Assembly: GCA_963713815.1 (NCBI GenBank)
Contig: CAVQNH010000050.1
Span: 22,740 to 86,739, forward strand
Length of the DNA: 64,000 bases
DNA from: RYN-230 sp963713815
GTDB lineage: Bacteria; Actinomycetota; Actinomycetes; Streptosporangiales; Streptosporangiaceae
Direction of reading: 5' to 3'
Under the pieces are notes generated by a model. The model saw only the letters and a program-made list of their open reading frames with translations, had not been told where the DNA came from and ran no database searches. Shown here piece by piece: positions 54,799-63,154 of this stretch. The position numbers and the translations under genes are program-made. Numbering within the stretch: the stretch's first letter is position 1; every line of letters begins with the position of its first letter.

Positions 54799-56771
54799 GT
54801 GTCCCTCCTCATCGGGGACGACTACCCCGAGGCGGTCGAACCCCACGGCCGGGAGAACCCGGTGCCCGCGCAGGGCCTGCGGGGCGGCCCGGCGCCGGGA
54901 GGGAAGCGGCGCGGCTGGGCACGCTGGCCGGGCCGCCGTCCGCGCAGCATGCTGATCCAGGACGCCCCGGATCCGGCGGGGGACGGCCCGGAGTACGGCG
55001 CCGAGGAGATCGACGACGGCGGGCCACCTTACCCGGGGAACGGGTTCTTCCTGGACCCCGGCCTGGGCACGGACGGCTATCCCCAGGACGGTTATCCCCC
55101 CGACCGTTATCCCGAGGACCGTTATCCCCGAGACCGTTATCCTGACGACCCTATTACCGAGGTTCCTTATCCCGAGGACCGTATTACCCGCGACCGTTAT
55201 CCACGATCTGGTTACGCCGATTCCCGGGATCACTGGGCTGGCACCCCCGGCCCTGGCGCCCACGGTCATCCAGTGCCCGGCCACGCCCCCCCTGCTTATC
55301 CCGGGCTAGAGGTCCCGGACCCCGGTGATCCAGATTCCGGTTACCGCGGTTCGCGGTATCCCGGTTCCGGCCGGCGCGATTCTGGTCACCCCGGTTCCGG
55401 CCATCCCGATCCCGGATACCTCGATCCCGGCTACCCGGGTTCCGGCTACCCCGGTTCCGGTCATCCCGGTTCCGGCTACGCCGAGTCTGGCTACCCCGAT
55501 CCCGGCTACCCCGAGTCTGGGCGCCCTGAGTCTGGCCACCCTGAGTCTGGGCGCCCCGGCCGTGGCGGCCCGGAATCCGGCCCTCGCGGCTGGCCAGAGG
55601 AGGAGAGCTGGCACCGGGCCGAGAGCGACGGGTTCCGCCTGCCGCCGGCCCTGGAGGACGACCCCTGGCCGGCCGGCGACGAGTACGAGCCCGACCTCGA
55701 GGAGGAGCCAGCCGGCCGCCGTCCCTCACTGCTGGACGTTCTCCCGCTGCGCCTCGGGCTCCGTGGCGCTGACCGAGACGGCTCGCGGATATTCGCCGGC
55801 CGTGCCCTGCGCCTGGGCGGGATCCTGCTGGCCGCCGCGTCGGTGGTCGGGGCAGCGCTGTACGTGCCGTCGATCCTGGCCGCCGACAGCCGTTCGTTCA
55901 CCGGCGTGGTCAGCAGCGGCATCGCCAGCCTCAACTTCGGGGCCTCAGGCCGGGTCGGCAGCGTCCGGGTCCACCTGGGGCAGGTGGTGCGCCAGGGGGA
56001 ACTGCTGGCCACCGAGACCGGCGCGGCGAGGACCGCAGCCGCCCGGGCCGACCGGGCGGCGATCACGGCCGACCAGGCCAACCTGGCGGCGCTGCAGGCC
56101 GACGGGTCCGCGGCCGCCAGCATCACCGCGGCCCAGGCCCAGCTGGCCAGGGACCGGGCCCGGCGGGCCGCGGACCGGATGAAGCTGGTCGTCACCCAGA
56201 TCCTGGCGCCTGGGAGCGGGACCGTCGTCGCCATCTTCGGGCAGCGTGGTGAGACGGTCAGCCCCGCCGGCGTGCGCGGTTCCGGCGGGCACGCCCAGGC
56301 CTCCCCGGGCCGGCAGCGAGGTTCTCGCTCCTGCCCAGCGGGCTGATGGCCAGCCTGCGCGCCGCGGGGAAGGCGCTGCCGGTGATCGCGCTGCGTACCG
56401 GCGGCGGCTGGCAGGTCAGGCTGCTGATCCCGCCGGCCGGCATGTCAGCGGTGAAAGTCGGGGGGAACGTCACGATCTCGGTTCCCGCCGCGCAGCTCAC
56501 CGGGATCAAGGGCACGATCACGGAACTGTCCCCCAGGCCGGTGGCCAGCTCGGGCAGCGCGTCCCACGAGGCCGTGGTGCAGGTGCTCGGCCGGACCCGG
56601 ATCACCCCCCTCAGCGGCATGACCGCGAACGTCGAGCTCAGCTCGTTACGGCTGCGCGGGCGGCCGGGTCCGGGCCCCGCTCGCGGGGCTGCCGCGCACC
56701 TGCCGCACCTGCCCGCGGCGGCCGCGCACCCGTCCCCCACCCACGGGACTGGCGCCAGCCGCAGCGGGTAA
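54799..56771 (+). CDS. HlyD-like membrane fusion protein with repetitive N-terminus (frameshifted)
   Basis: Single-span protein whose outside part looks like a HlyD/RND adaptor: after the helix (LGGILLAAASVVGAALYVPSI) come FTGVVSSGIASLNFGASGRV, VRVHLGQVVRQGELLATETG, an Ala-rich coiled hairpin, and a beta-barrel part (MSAVKVGGNVTISVPAAQLT). The cytoplasmic N-terminus of about 330 residues is low complexity: RYPxD units, then many copies of HPGSG/YPGSG/YPDPG. Near 56310 the frame changes from 1 to 3 (one base lost), restoring the domain to TAA at 56769-56771. No ABC transporter pair is adjacent. Start GTG at 54799. Confidence 0.65.
55074..55203 (+). repeat. RYPxD-coding repeats
   Basis: Copies of a 15-18 bp unit built on CCGTTATCCC encode DGYPQDGYPPDRYPEDRYP-like sequence in the HlyD-like protein. 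Confidence 0.75.
55323..55565 (+). repeat. HPGSG/YPGSG-coding 15-bp repeats
   Basis: About fifteen degenerate copies of a 15-bp unit (for example GGTTCCGGCTACCCC) encode pentapeptides of the form (Y/H/R)P(G/D/E)(S/P)G. Confidence 0.8.
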
Positions 56772-56869
56772 CCTGCCAGCGCGGGGGCTTGACCGGCAGG
56801 CCGCCGGTCCCGCGCGCTGAGAGATCCAGTGCCCGCCAGCAAGGCCCGCCAGACACGTACTGAGGAGCC

Positions 56870-57826
56870 ATGATCGCCTCCCGGCCGGCCCGGCTGATGG
56901 CGGCGGCGGCCCGCGAAGTGTGCGGGGCAGCCGTGCTCACCGCCCTCACCTGCGTGCTCGCCAGCTGCACGGCGTCCTCACCAGCCCGGGGCCACGGGTC
57001 CTCACCCCGGCCCGAGCCCTCCGGGGTCCGGACCCCGGCGGCCGTAACCCCGGCGCCCCTGACCCCGGCGTCGCTGACGCAGGGCGGCCGCCGGGCCTGG
57101 ATGCTGACCCGGGCCGCACTTGCACAGGTGGCGACGGAACCCGCGGTGCTCGCCGGGCTGCAGCGGTCCCGCGTCCTGGAGATCCTTCAGCCCGGCCAGC
57201 AGCGTGCCGCCGTGGCCGGGGCTGATCCGGTCGTGACGTTCTCGTCGGTCGGCGAGCTCAGCCAGGCGGTGGCCGGCGGCCGGCTGCCCGCCGGCACGAG
57301 CGCGGTGCTGTACGACCCGGAGGCCTGGTCGTTCACGCCGCGCGCGGAACAGCTCGACCCGGCCAGCGCCGCGCAGCGGGCCCGCGACATCGCGCATGCG
57401 CACGGCCTGTCGCTCATCGTGGCACCCGCGCTCAACCTCACCACTCTCCACCCGGACCCGGCCGGCGGTCCCCGGTGGAAGCAGTTTCTCCGGCTGGGGC
57501 TGGCCGGCTCGATCGCGAAGGTGACAGACGTGCTCGAAATTCAGGCCCAGAGCCTGGAGCGGAGCACCAGCACGTACGCGGAGTTCGTGCGTGACGCGGC
57601 GGCGCAGGCCCGGGCGGCCAATCCCCGGGTGGCCATCCTGGCCGGGCTGTCCACGAACCCGCCCGGTGCCCCGGTCACCAGCCAGCAGCTCACCGCCGTG
57701 ATCCACGCCACCCGCGGGATCGTGGACGGCTACTGGCTGAACATCCCCGGCCGCGGCCCGCGCTGCCCGACGTGCAACTCCCCCCGGCCGGACGTGGGCC
57801 GGGCCGCGCTGCGGGCCGCGTTGTGA
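56870..57826 (+). CDS. Putative lipoprotein of unknown function
   Basis: 318 residues starting with a lipoprotein signal: hydrophobic AVLTALTCVLASC with lipobox LASC and the modified cysteine at about residue 33. A Pro/Thr-rich spacer is followed by a soluble domain (VVTFSSVGELSQAVAGGRLP, VLYDPEAWSFTPRAEQLDPA, GLSLIVAPALNLTTL, and DVLEIQAQSLERSTSTYAEF) that alternates strands and helices like a TIM barrel. No catalytic site is evident. ATG at 56870 follows GAGGAG. The 3' end overlaps the convergent glycosyltransferase-like gene by 97 bases. Confidence 0.6.
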   Translation: MIASRPARLMAAAAREVCGAAVLTALTCVLASCTASSPARGHGSSPRPEPSGVRTPAAVTPAPLTPASLTQGGRRAWMLTRAALAQVATEPAVLAGLQRSRVLEILQPGQQRAAVAGADPVVTFSSVGELSQAVAGGRLPAGTSAVLYDPEAWSFTPRAEQLDPASAAQRARDIAHAHGLSLIVAPALNLTTLHPDPAGGPRWKQFLRLGLAGSIAKVTDVLEIQAQSLERSTSTYAEFVRDAAAQARAANPRVAILAGLSTNPPGAPVTSQQLTAVIHATRGIVDGYWLNIPGRGPRCPTCNSPRPDVGRAALRAAL

Positions 57827-59487
57827 GCCAGCCGGTCCCAGACCGCTGACTTGAGGGCGGGATCCTCGCCGGCCGGATACGCGGGATGATCGGCAGCCCG
57901 GCGGGCGGGGTACGCGCCGGGCCGGCCGACGGGCAGCGGGCCCGAGGGATGCCCGGGATAGGTACTGGCCTCCCGTACCGGGAGCGGGCCCGAGGGATGC
58001 CCGGGGTAAGTACTGGCCTGGCGTACCGGGAGCGGGCCGGAGGGACGCCCCGGATAGGGGCTGGCCTGGCGTACCGGGAGCGGACCGGAAGGATGAACCG
58101 GGCCCGCGCCCGCCAGCGGCGGGTGGTCCGCTGCGGCGTTCCGGCCGTCCGCGACCTCCCCCCGGGCGTGCCGTCCGGGCCGCCGGGCCACCCACCAGCC
58201 GGGGATGCCGAGGACCATCACGGGTACCCCGACGGCGAAGACCAGCCGCAGTATCCCGAGCTGATGCAGGCTGAACGGGATCAGCGCGTGGGTGAACCGG
58301 GCCGCGTACAGCAGCAGCGCTGCGGTCGCGGTGGCCCACGGCAGCCGCCACCGTGCCACCACCAGGTCGACCACGACCGTGCCGAGCAGCGCGCCCGACG
58401 TGTAGTAGGCATACACGCCCGGGTCGAGCAGGATGCGGGCAGCCACGGCGACCAGCACCACCGCGGGCCACCGTCCGCGCCTGACCGCGACCGCGCCGCC
58501 GGCCATCCCCAGGAGCAATTGGGCGGAGCGGTCCCACCATGGCGTCCGGGGGTCCATGACGCCGAGCACACGTAGCGCGGATGAGTGGTTGTTGGGGATG
58601 GTGAACCTGGTGACGGCAGAAAAGGTCCGCGGGTCGGCCAGGAGGAACGGCAGCCAGATGACCGCGATCCCGCCGGTGAATGCGGCTAGCCCGGCCAGCC
58701 ACTGCCGCCGCGGCAGGGCGAACAGCAGCACGACGAACGCGGCGGCCCAGGGCTTGGAGTCAACCGCGGCCGCCAGGGCCAGGCCCGCCCAGACTGGGTG
58801 GTGACGGGCCACCGCGTGCAGCGCCGCCACTGAGAATCCCAGCGCGAGCAGGTCGTCGAGGTGCGCGAAGTGCGTGGTCAGCTCGGTCCACACCGGCAGG
58901 AACAGCAGGCCCGCGAACAGCAGCCGGGAGCGGCGCCGCCGTTCACCAGCGGGGAGCAGCCGCCACACCGCGGCCAGCATCAGCGGGCCCGTCAGCGACA
59001 TGGCGGCGACCGCGGTGGCCTCACCGTTGCCCGGCCCCAGCGTCCTCAGCACGCCGGACAGAGCCAGGGCCAGCGGGCCGATCTGCAGGTCGGGGTGAGT
59101 CGCATACAACTGCAGGCCGGCGCCGGGCGCATTGGCGAACAGGAGCCGCCCGCCCTGAGCGAAGAAGTGCCACGATTGGCCAGCCATGCCCGCCTGGAAC
59201 GCCACCCAGGCCAGCGCCCACGGGCACAGCACCCACCACGGCCACGTCGCCCGGACCCACCGGGCCAGCCTGGCCCGCGGACCCACGGCACCGGCGGCGG
59301 TGCCCCGGACGGCCCGGGCCGCCGGGGAAGGGGCCATCCACCCCTGCGCAGTCGGGTCGCGGTCCGGCTTCCTGAACCAGTCCGGCGGCGGCCACGCCTC
59401 CGGGGCGTCCCCAGCGCCCGCGCGAGGCCGTGCAGTCACCGGCCCGCCGCCGCCCAAGGGGCCGCGGCCGGCAAGCACGGCGGTCAA
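57730..59487 (-). CDS. Polytopic glycosyltransferase-like membrane protein
   Basis: About ten membrane spans in 585 residues with an aspartate-bearing early loop (ATHPDLQIGPLALALSGVL, and THFAHLDDLLALG), the style of GT-C/GT87 polyprenyl-sugar transferases; the sugar is unknown. The C-terminal 150 residues are cytoplasmic, Pro-rich and contain a 16-residue repeat (PSGPLPVREASTYPGH-like). The start is uncertain: TTG at 59487 or GTG at 59478. Convergent overlap with the lipoprotein gene suggests the extreme 3' end is not critical. Confidence 0.6.
   Translation of the reverse strand: MTAVLAGRGPLGGGGPVTARPRAGAGDAPEAWPPPDWFRKPDRDPTAQGWMAPSPAARAVRGTAAGAVGPRARLARWVRATWPWWVLCPWALAWVAFQAGMAGQSWHFFAQGGRLLFANAPGAGLQLYATHPDLQIGPLALALSGVLRTLGPGNGEATAVAAMSLTGPLMLAAVWRLLPAGERRRRSRLLFAGLLFLPVWTELTTHFAHLDDLLALGFSVAALHAVARHHPVWAGLALAAAVDSKPWAAAFVVLLFALPRRQWLAGLAAFTGGIAVIWLPFLLADPRTFSAVTRFTIPNNHSSALRVLGVMDPRTPWWDRSAQLLLGMAGGAVAVRRGRWPAVVLVAVAARILLDPGVYAYYTSGALLGTVVVDLVVARWRLPWATATAALLLYAARFTHALIPFSLHQLGILRLVFAVGVPVMVLGIPGWWVARRPGRHARGEVADGRNAAADHPPLAGAGPVHPSGPLPVRQASPYPGRPSGPLPVRQASTYPGHPSGPLPVREASTYPGHPSGPLPVGRPGAYPARRAADHPAYPAGEDPALKSAVWDRLAHNAARSAARPTSGRGELHVGQRGPRPGMFSQ
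57935..58102 (-). repeat. 48-bp tandem repeat in the glycosyltransferase-like gene
   Basis: Copies begin at 57935, 57983, 58031 and 58079 with an exact 48-bp period (16 codons). The first two share AGCGGGCCCGAGGGATGCC; later copies carry substitutions. Confidence 0.85.
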
Positions 59488-59773
59488 GCCAGGACCATCG
59501 CTACTCCGGTACTACACGTCACGGCGGCGGGGGGCGCACCCTGGCCGGGAGCGGGATCACGGGCAATCACGCCGTTTAGTATGGCCGCCGTCGCGAAAAG
59601 GGATAGGCCGAACATACGAGTTATTAACTGTTCCAGCACTTTCTTTATTGGTCGGTAAGGAATCCGTAAGAGCTGGGGACCCCGAGCTGGGTGGCTGGTA
59701 TATCCGTTGCGGCCGGGACGCCGGCCTGGTTACCTCGGCTGGGGGCAGGGCCAGCAGCCGGAAGGGGACCACG
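59488..59773. other. Divergent gap before the ABC-F gene
   Basis: 286 bp without a gene. It contains an A/T-richer stretch around 59610-59660 that probably holds promoters for the two flanking genes, and GGAAGGGG as ribosome site for GTG 59774. No clear attenuator or resistance leader peptide is seen. Confidence 0.4.
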
Positions 59774-61525
59774 GTGGGACACGTCGAGGTGGCGCACGTG
59801 CATCACGCGCTGCCGGACGGGCGGGTGCTGCTCGACGACGCCTCGTTCCGGGTCGGCGAGGGCACGGTCGCCGCGCTGGTCGGGCCGAACGGCTCCGGGA
59901 AAACCACGCTGATCCGGCTCATCGCCGGAGATATCCCCCCGCAGTCCGGCACCGTCACGACCAGCGGCGGGCTGGGGGTGATGCGGCAATTCATCGGGGG
60001 GATCCGGGGGGTCGCCCCCCCGGGTGAGCACAGTATCGGGGGGATCCGGGCCAACCGGGGCCAGCAGAGTGTCCCCCCGGGTGAGCACAGCACCGGGGGG
60101 ATCCGCGGGGACGATGCCCAGATCGAGCGGGCCCTCGGGCGGCCCGGCGCGGAGCTAGTGGTCCGCGACCTGCTGGTCTTCGTTGCGGAAAACAGGGTGC
60201 GGGAGGCCGCAGCGCGGCTGGACGCGGCGGAAGGCGCGATGCGGGCGCGGGGAGACGAACCCGCGCAGCTGCGGTACGCGGCCGCACTGGCCGACTGGGG
60301 CGACGCGGGCGGCTACGAGGCCGAGGTGCTGTGGGACGCGTGCACGGTCGCGGCGCTCGGTCTCGGCTACGAGCAGTGCCGTGACCGGCCGGTGGGCACG
60401 CTGTCCGGCGGTGAGCAGAAGCGGCTCGTGCTCGAGGCGCTGCTGCGCGGCCCGGCCGAGGTCCTGCTGCTGGACGAGCCGGACAACTACCTGGACGTGC
60501 CGGGCAAGCTCTGGCTGGAAGAGCAGCTGGCCCAGACGCGCAAGACCGTCCTGCTGGTCAGCCACGACCGCGAACTGCTAGCCAACACCGCGCGGCGGAT
60601 CATCACCGTGGAGGACGGCAGCGTCTGGGTGCATGGTGGCGGGTTCGCCAGCTACCCGCAGGCCCGGCGGGACCGCAATGAGCGGCTCGACGAGTTGCGG
60701 CGGCGGTGGGACGAGGAGCACGAGAAGCTCAAGCAGCTGGTCCGGACCCTCCGCCAGAAGGCTTCCTACAACGACGCCATGGCCTCCCGGTACCAGGCGG
60801 CCGTGACCCGGCTGCGCCGGTTCGAGGACGCGGGGCCGCCGGAACTCGCGCCCCGCGAGCAGAACGTGCGGATGCGGCTGCGCGGCGGCCGCACCGGCAA
60901 GCGGGCGGTGATCTGCGAGGACCTGGAGCTGACCGGGCTCATGCACGCCGTTCGAGCGTCGAGGTCTGGTACGGCGACCGGGTCGCCGTGCTCGGTTCCA
61001 ACGGATCGGGCAAGTCCAGTTTCCTGCGGCTGCTCGGCGGGGCTGACGTCCCGCACGAGGGAGTGGCGCGGCTCGGGGCCCGGGTCGTCCCGGGACTGTT
61101 CGCGCAGACCCACGCCCGTCCCGACCTGGCCGGCCGGCGTCCCGGCCGAGATCCTGATGACCGAGCACGCGATGCAGCGCAACGAGGCCATGGCCGCGCT
61201 GGCCCGGTATGAGCTGCAGCATTGCGCGGAGCAGCCGTTCGGCACCCTGTCCGGCGGCCAGCAGGCCCGCCTGCAGATCCTGCTGCTCGAGCTGAGCGGG
61301 GTGACCCTGCTCCTCCTCGACGAGCCGACCGACAACCTCGACCTGGCCAGCGCAGAGGCACTCCAGGAGGGGCTGGGGTCTTATGAGGGCACCGTTCTGG
61401 CGGTCACGCACGACCGCTGGTTCGCGCGGTCTTTCGACCGTTTCCTGGTGTTCGGGGCGGCAGGGGACGTGTACGAATCAGACGACCCGGTGTGGGATGA
61501 GACTCGTGTGGCCAGGCCCCGGTAA
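59774..61525 (+). CDS. ABC-F family ATPase (two frameshifts, repeat insertion)
   Basis: Soluble twin-ATPase protein of the ABC-F family (translation factors and antibiotic resistance). Domain 1: Walker A VGPNGSGKTTLIRL, signature TLSGGEQKRLVLEAL, Walker B VLLLDEPDNYLD. The inter-domain linker (RRDRNERLDELRRRWDEEHE) follows. Domain 2: Walker A LGSNGSGKSSFLRL reads in frame 1 between about 60948 and 61135, while signature TLSGGQQARLQIL and Walker B LLLLDEPTDNLDL read in frame 2; two opposite indels explain this. A 38-residue insertion (GGIRGVAPPGEHSIGGIR onward) after the first Walker A region is translated repeat DNA. GTG 59774 has GGAAGGGG upstream. Confidence 0.85.
   Translation: MGHVEVAHVHHALPDGRVLLDDASFRVGEGTVAALVGPNGSGKTTLIRLIAGDIPPQSGTVTTSGGLGVMRQFIGGIRGVAPPGEHSIGGIRANRGQQSVPPGEHSTGGIRGDDAQIERALGRPGAELVVRDLLVFVAENRVREAAARLDAAEGAMRARGDEPAQLRYAAALADWGDAGGYEAEVLWDACTVAALGLGYEQCRDRPVGTLSGGEQKRLVLEALLRGPAEVLLLDEPDNYLDVPGKLWLEEQLAQTRKTVLLVSHDRELLANTARRIITVEDGSVWVHGGGFASYPQARRDRNERLDELRRRWDEEHEKLKQLVRTLRQKASYNDAMASRYQAAVTRLRRFEDAGPPELAPREQNVRMRLRGGRTGKRAVICEDLELTGLMHAVRASRSGTATGSPCSVPTDRASPVSCGCSAGLTSRTREWRGSGPGSSRDCSRRPTPVPTWPAGVPAEILMTEHAMQRNEAMAALARYELQHCAEQPFGTLSGGQQARLQILLLELSGVTLLLLDEPTDNLDLASAEALQEGLGSYEGTVLAVTHDRWFARSFDRFLVFGAAGDVYESDDPVWDETRVARPR
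59993..60110. repeat. Palindromic repeat units inserted in the ABC-F gene
   Basis: GGGGGGATCCG occurs three times and CCCCCCGGGTGAGCACAG twice within 118 bp, with the palindrome CCGGGGGGTCGCCCCCCCGG at 60004-60023. The array keeps the frame open. The core is shared with 41921 and 52270. Confidence 0.75.
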
Positions 61526-61618
61526 CGGAAACGCTTGCTAGTCTGCATGGAGCGTAAGGAGCCTGGCCGCCCCTTCCCGGGCCGGCTCCTATGTTGCCGA
61601 GGTGAAGGGGTCCACACC

Positions 61619-61741
61619 GTGAAGAAGTTGCTGCTGCTGCTCGCTCTGGCGGGGGCTGGCGTGTTCGCCGTCTGGCGGAAGGTCCAGGCCGACCGTGCCG
61701 AGCTCGATCTGTGGACCGAGGCGACGACCAGCGACGATTAG
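61619..61741 (+). CDS. DLW-39 family peptide
   Basis: A 40-residue single-span protein: KKLLLLLALAGAGVFAVW, a short basic stretch, then the family signature ADRAELDLWTEAT. Such peptides are conserved next to gyrA and tRNA genes in actinomycetes; function unknown. GTG at 61619 has GAAGGGG about 10 bases upstream. Confidence 0.85.
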   Translation: MKKLLLLLALAGAGVFAVWRKVQADRAELDLWTEATTSDD

Positions 61742-61804
61742 GCCAGGCCGCACCCGGCCCGTGGCCCCAGCGCGGAGCGGCCGGGCTGAAGACGGGGGTG
61801 CCAG

Positions 61805-62755
61805 GTGAGCAGCGCGACACCGGTCACCCTGTTGTGTTGCGGCCTGCTCGGGGTCACCGCCGACGACGGCGGCATCCTGGAACGCGCGTTCACTGAGGCG
61901 TTCGCCACCCAGGGCATCGTCCCCGGGACCGCCGCCTATGCCCGGAGCATGGTCCACGTGCACCAGACCCGCGGCCAGTCCGCGGTGGACGTGTTCCGGG
62001 CCTTGTTCCCCGACGCCCCGGGCCGCGCCGAAGCCGCCACGCTCGCCTTCGACCGCTCCTACCGGCTGGCCGTCAACCGGTCCGGCCTCGCCCCCATGCC
62101 CGGCGCGGCCGAGGCGCTGCAGCAGATCCGCGGGTCTGGCGTCCGGGTGTGCTTCATCACCGGGCTGTCCCGGGGCCTGCTCGGCCTGGTCCTGGACACC
62201 CTCGGCTGGTGGCGGCAGGTCGACCTGGTGCTGTGCCCCGAGGACGCGCCGCGCGGCTACCCCTGGCCCGACCCCATGCTGTGCGCGATGCTCCGGCTCG
62301 GCGTGACCGATGTCCGCGAGACCGCCTACGCCGGAGGCACCGAAAGCGGCATCCTGTGCGGGCGGCGGGCGGGCGCCCAGATCGTGGCGGGGATCCTGAC
62401 CGGGGGGCACACCCGGGACCGGCTGCAGCGGGCGGGCGCGACCCATCTGCTCGGCAGCTTCGCGGAGCTTCCGAACGTGCTGGCCGCCGAGGCGGGCGGC
62501 CCGGTCGTCGACCCAGCGGTGGACCCGGTCGCGGGCCTCACCGGGAGTGCGGGGCCGGGGACCGGGAAGACGGCTGGCGGGAAGGCTGCCGATCCCGCGC
62601 TGGGGTCGGGCGGTTCAGCACCTGGATCGGCGCCCGGGTCCGCGTCAGGGTCCGGGCCCGCAAGCCGGACTGGGCCGGCCCCTGGTGCTGCGCCTGGGAG
62701 GCGGCCGCCCGGGCCGCCGCCGACCGCGGCTGCGCCGCTGGCGCCGCCCACCTGA
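61805..62755 (+). CDS. HAD-superfamily, phosphonatase-like protein lacking the nucleophile
   Basis: The fold follows phosphonoacetaldehyde hydrolase-like HAD proteins: helical cap (AFTEAFATQGIVPGTAAYAR, MVHVHQTRGQSAVDVFRALF), motif II VCFITGLSRG, and the motif III/IV region PWPDPMLCAML then YAGGTESGILCGRRAG. Motif I, normally FDxxGT with the catalytic aspartate, reads LLCCGLLGVTADDG: the aspartate is replaced. It is thus probably not a classic phosphatase. The C-terminal 85 residues are Pro/Gly/Ala-rich and disordered. GTG at 61805. It ends at the tRNA-Ala promoter. Confidence 0.7.
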   Translation: MSSATPVTLLCCGLLGVTADDGGILERAFTEAFATQGIVPGTAAYARSMVHVHQTRGQSAVDVFRALFPDAPGRAEAATLAFDRSYRLAVNRSGLAPMPGAAEALQQIRGSGVRVCFITGLSRGLLGLVLDTLGWWRQVDLVLCPEDAPRGYPWPDPMLCAMLRLGVTDVRETAYAGGTESGILCGRRAGAQIVAGILTGGHTRDRLQRAGATHLLGSFAELPNVLAAEAGGPVVDPAVDPVAGLTGSAGPGTGKTAGGKAADPALGSGGSAPGSAPGSASGSGPASRTGPAPGAAPGRRPPGPPPTAAAPLAPPT

Positions 62756-62779
62756 CAGGGCAGGCTGACCGGGTACCCT
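62752..62779 (+). promoter_or_regulatory. tRNA-Ala promoter
   Basis: CTGACA (62752-62757) and TACCCT (62774-62779) with a 16-base spacer lie 16 bases before the tRNA. The -35 overlaps the stop codon of the HAD-like gene. Confidence 0.6.
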
Positions 62780-62795
62780 GGTACCGCCGTCGCGC

Positions 62796-62868
62796 GGGGC
62801 TATAGCTCAGCTGGAAGAGCACTTGGTTTGCAACCAAGGGGTCAGGGGTTCGAGTCCCCTTAGCTCCA
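62796..62868 (+). tRNA. tRNA-Ala (TGC anticodon)
   Basis: The 73-base cloverleaf has acceptor GGGGCTA with TAGCTCC (one G-U pair), D arm TAGCTCAGCTGGAAGAGC, anticodon stem CTTGGTTTGCAACCAAG with anticodon TGC, T arm GGGGTTCGAGTCCCC, discriminator A. The 3' CCA is not encoded. Confidence 0.97.
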
Positions 62869-62904
62869 CTGGTCAGAAGACATAATTCGAACAGCCGGGC
62901 CGAG

Positions 62905-62928
62905 AGTACAGCAGCAAAGTACAGCAGC
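62905..62928. repeat. Short direct repeat after tRNA-Ala
   Basis: AGTACAGCAGC occurs at 62905-62915 and 62918-62928, between the tRNA and the insertion sequence. It could be a trace of an integration site; too short to decide. Confidence 0.4.
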
Positions 62929-63154
62929 CAGGAGTTCTCGAGAAGCCATACACGCGTTCGAGACGGGCTCGCCCTCGCGAGCGGCTGCGGCCTGCGGCAC
63001 ACAGATCCCAGGTCTTGGGCCGAGTTCCAGGGCCTCGGCAAGGTGGCGTGATGTCGGGTTGATGACCTGATGCGCGCTGCGGGGTTTGAAAGCGGAACGG
63101 GCACGGTTTCCAAGATCATGTGGTGTCGAATCCCATGATCACTGCTGGAAGACC

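Noticed and set aside
55074..55565. CRISPR-like array
   Set aside because: The units are 15-bp coding repeats without regular spacers, and no cas genes are present; the same holds for the repeats at 49691 and 57935.
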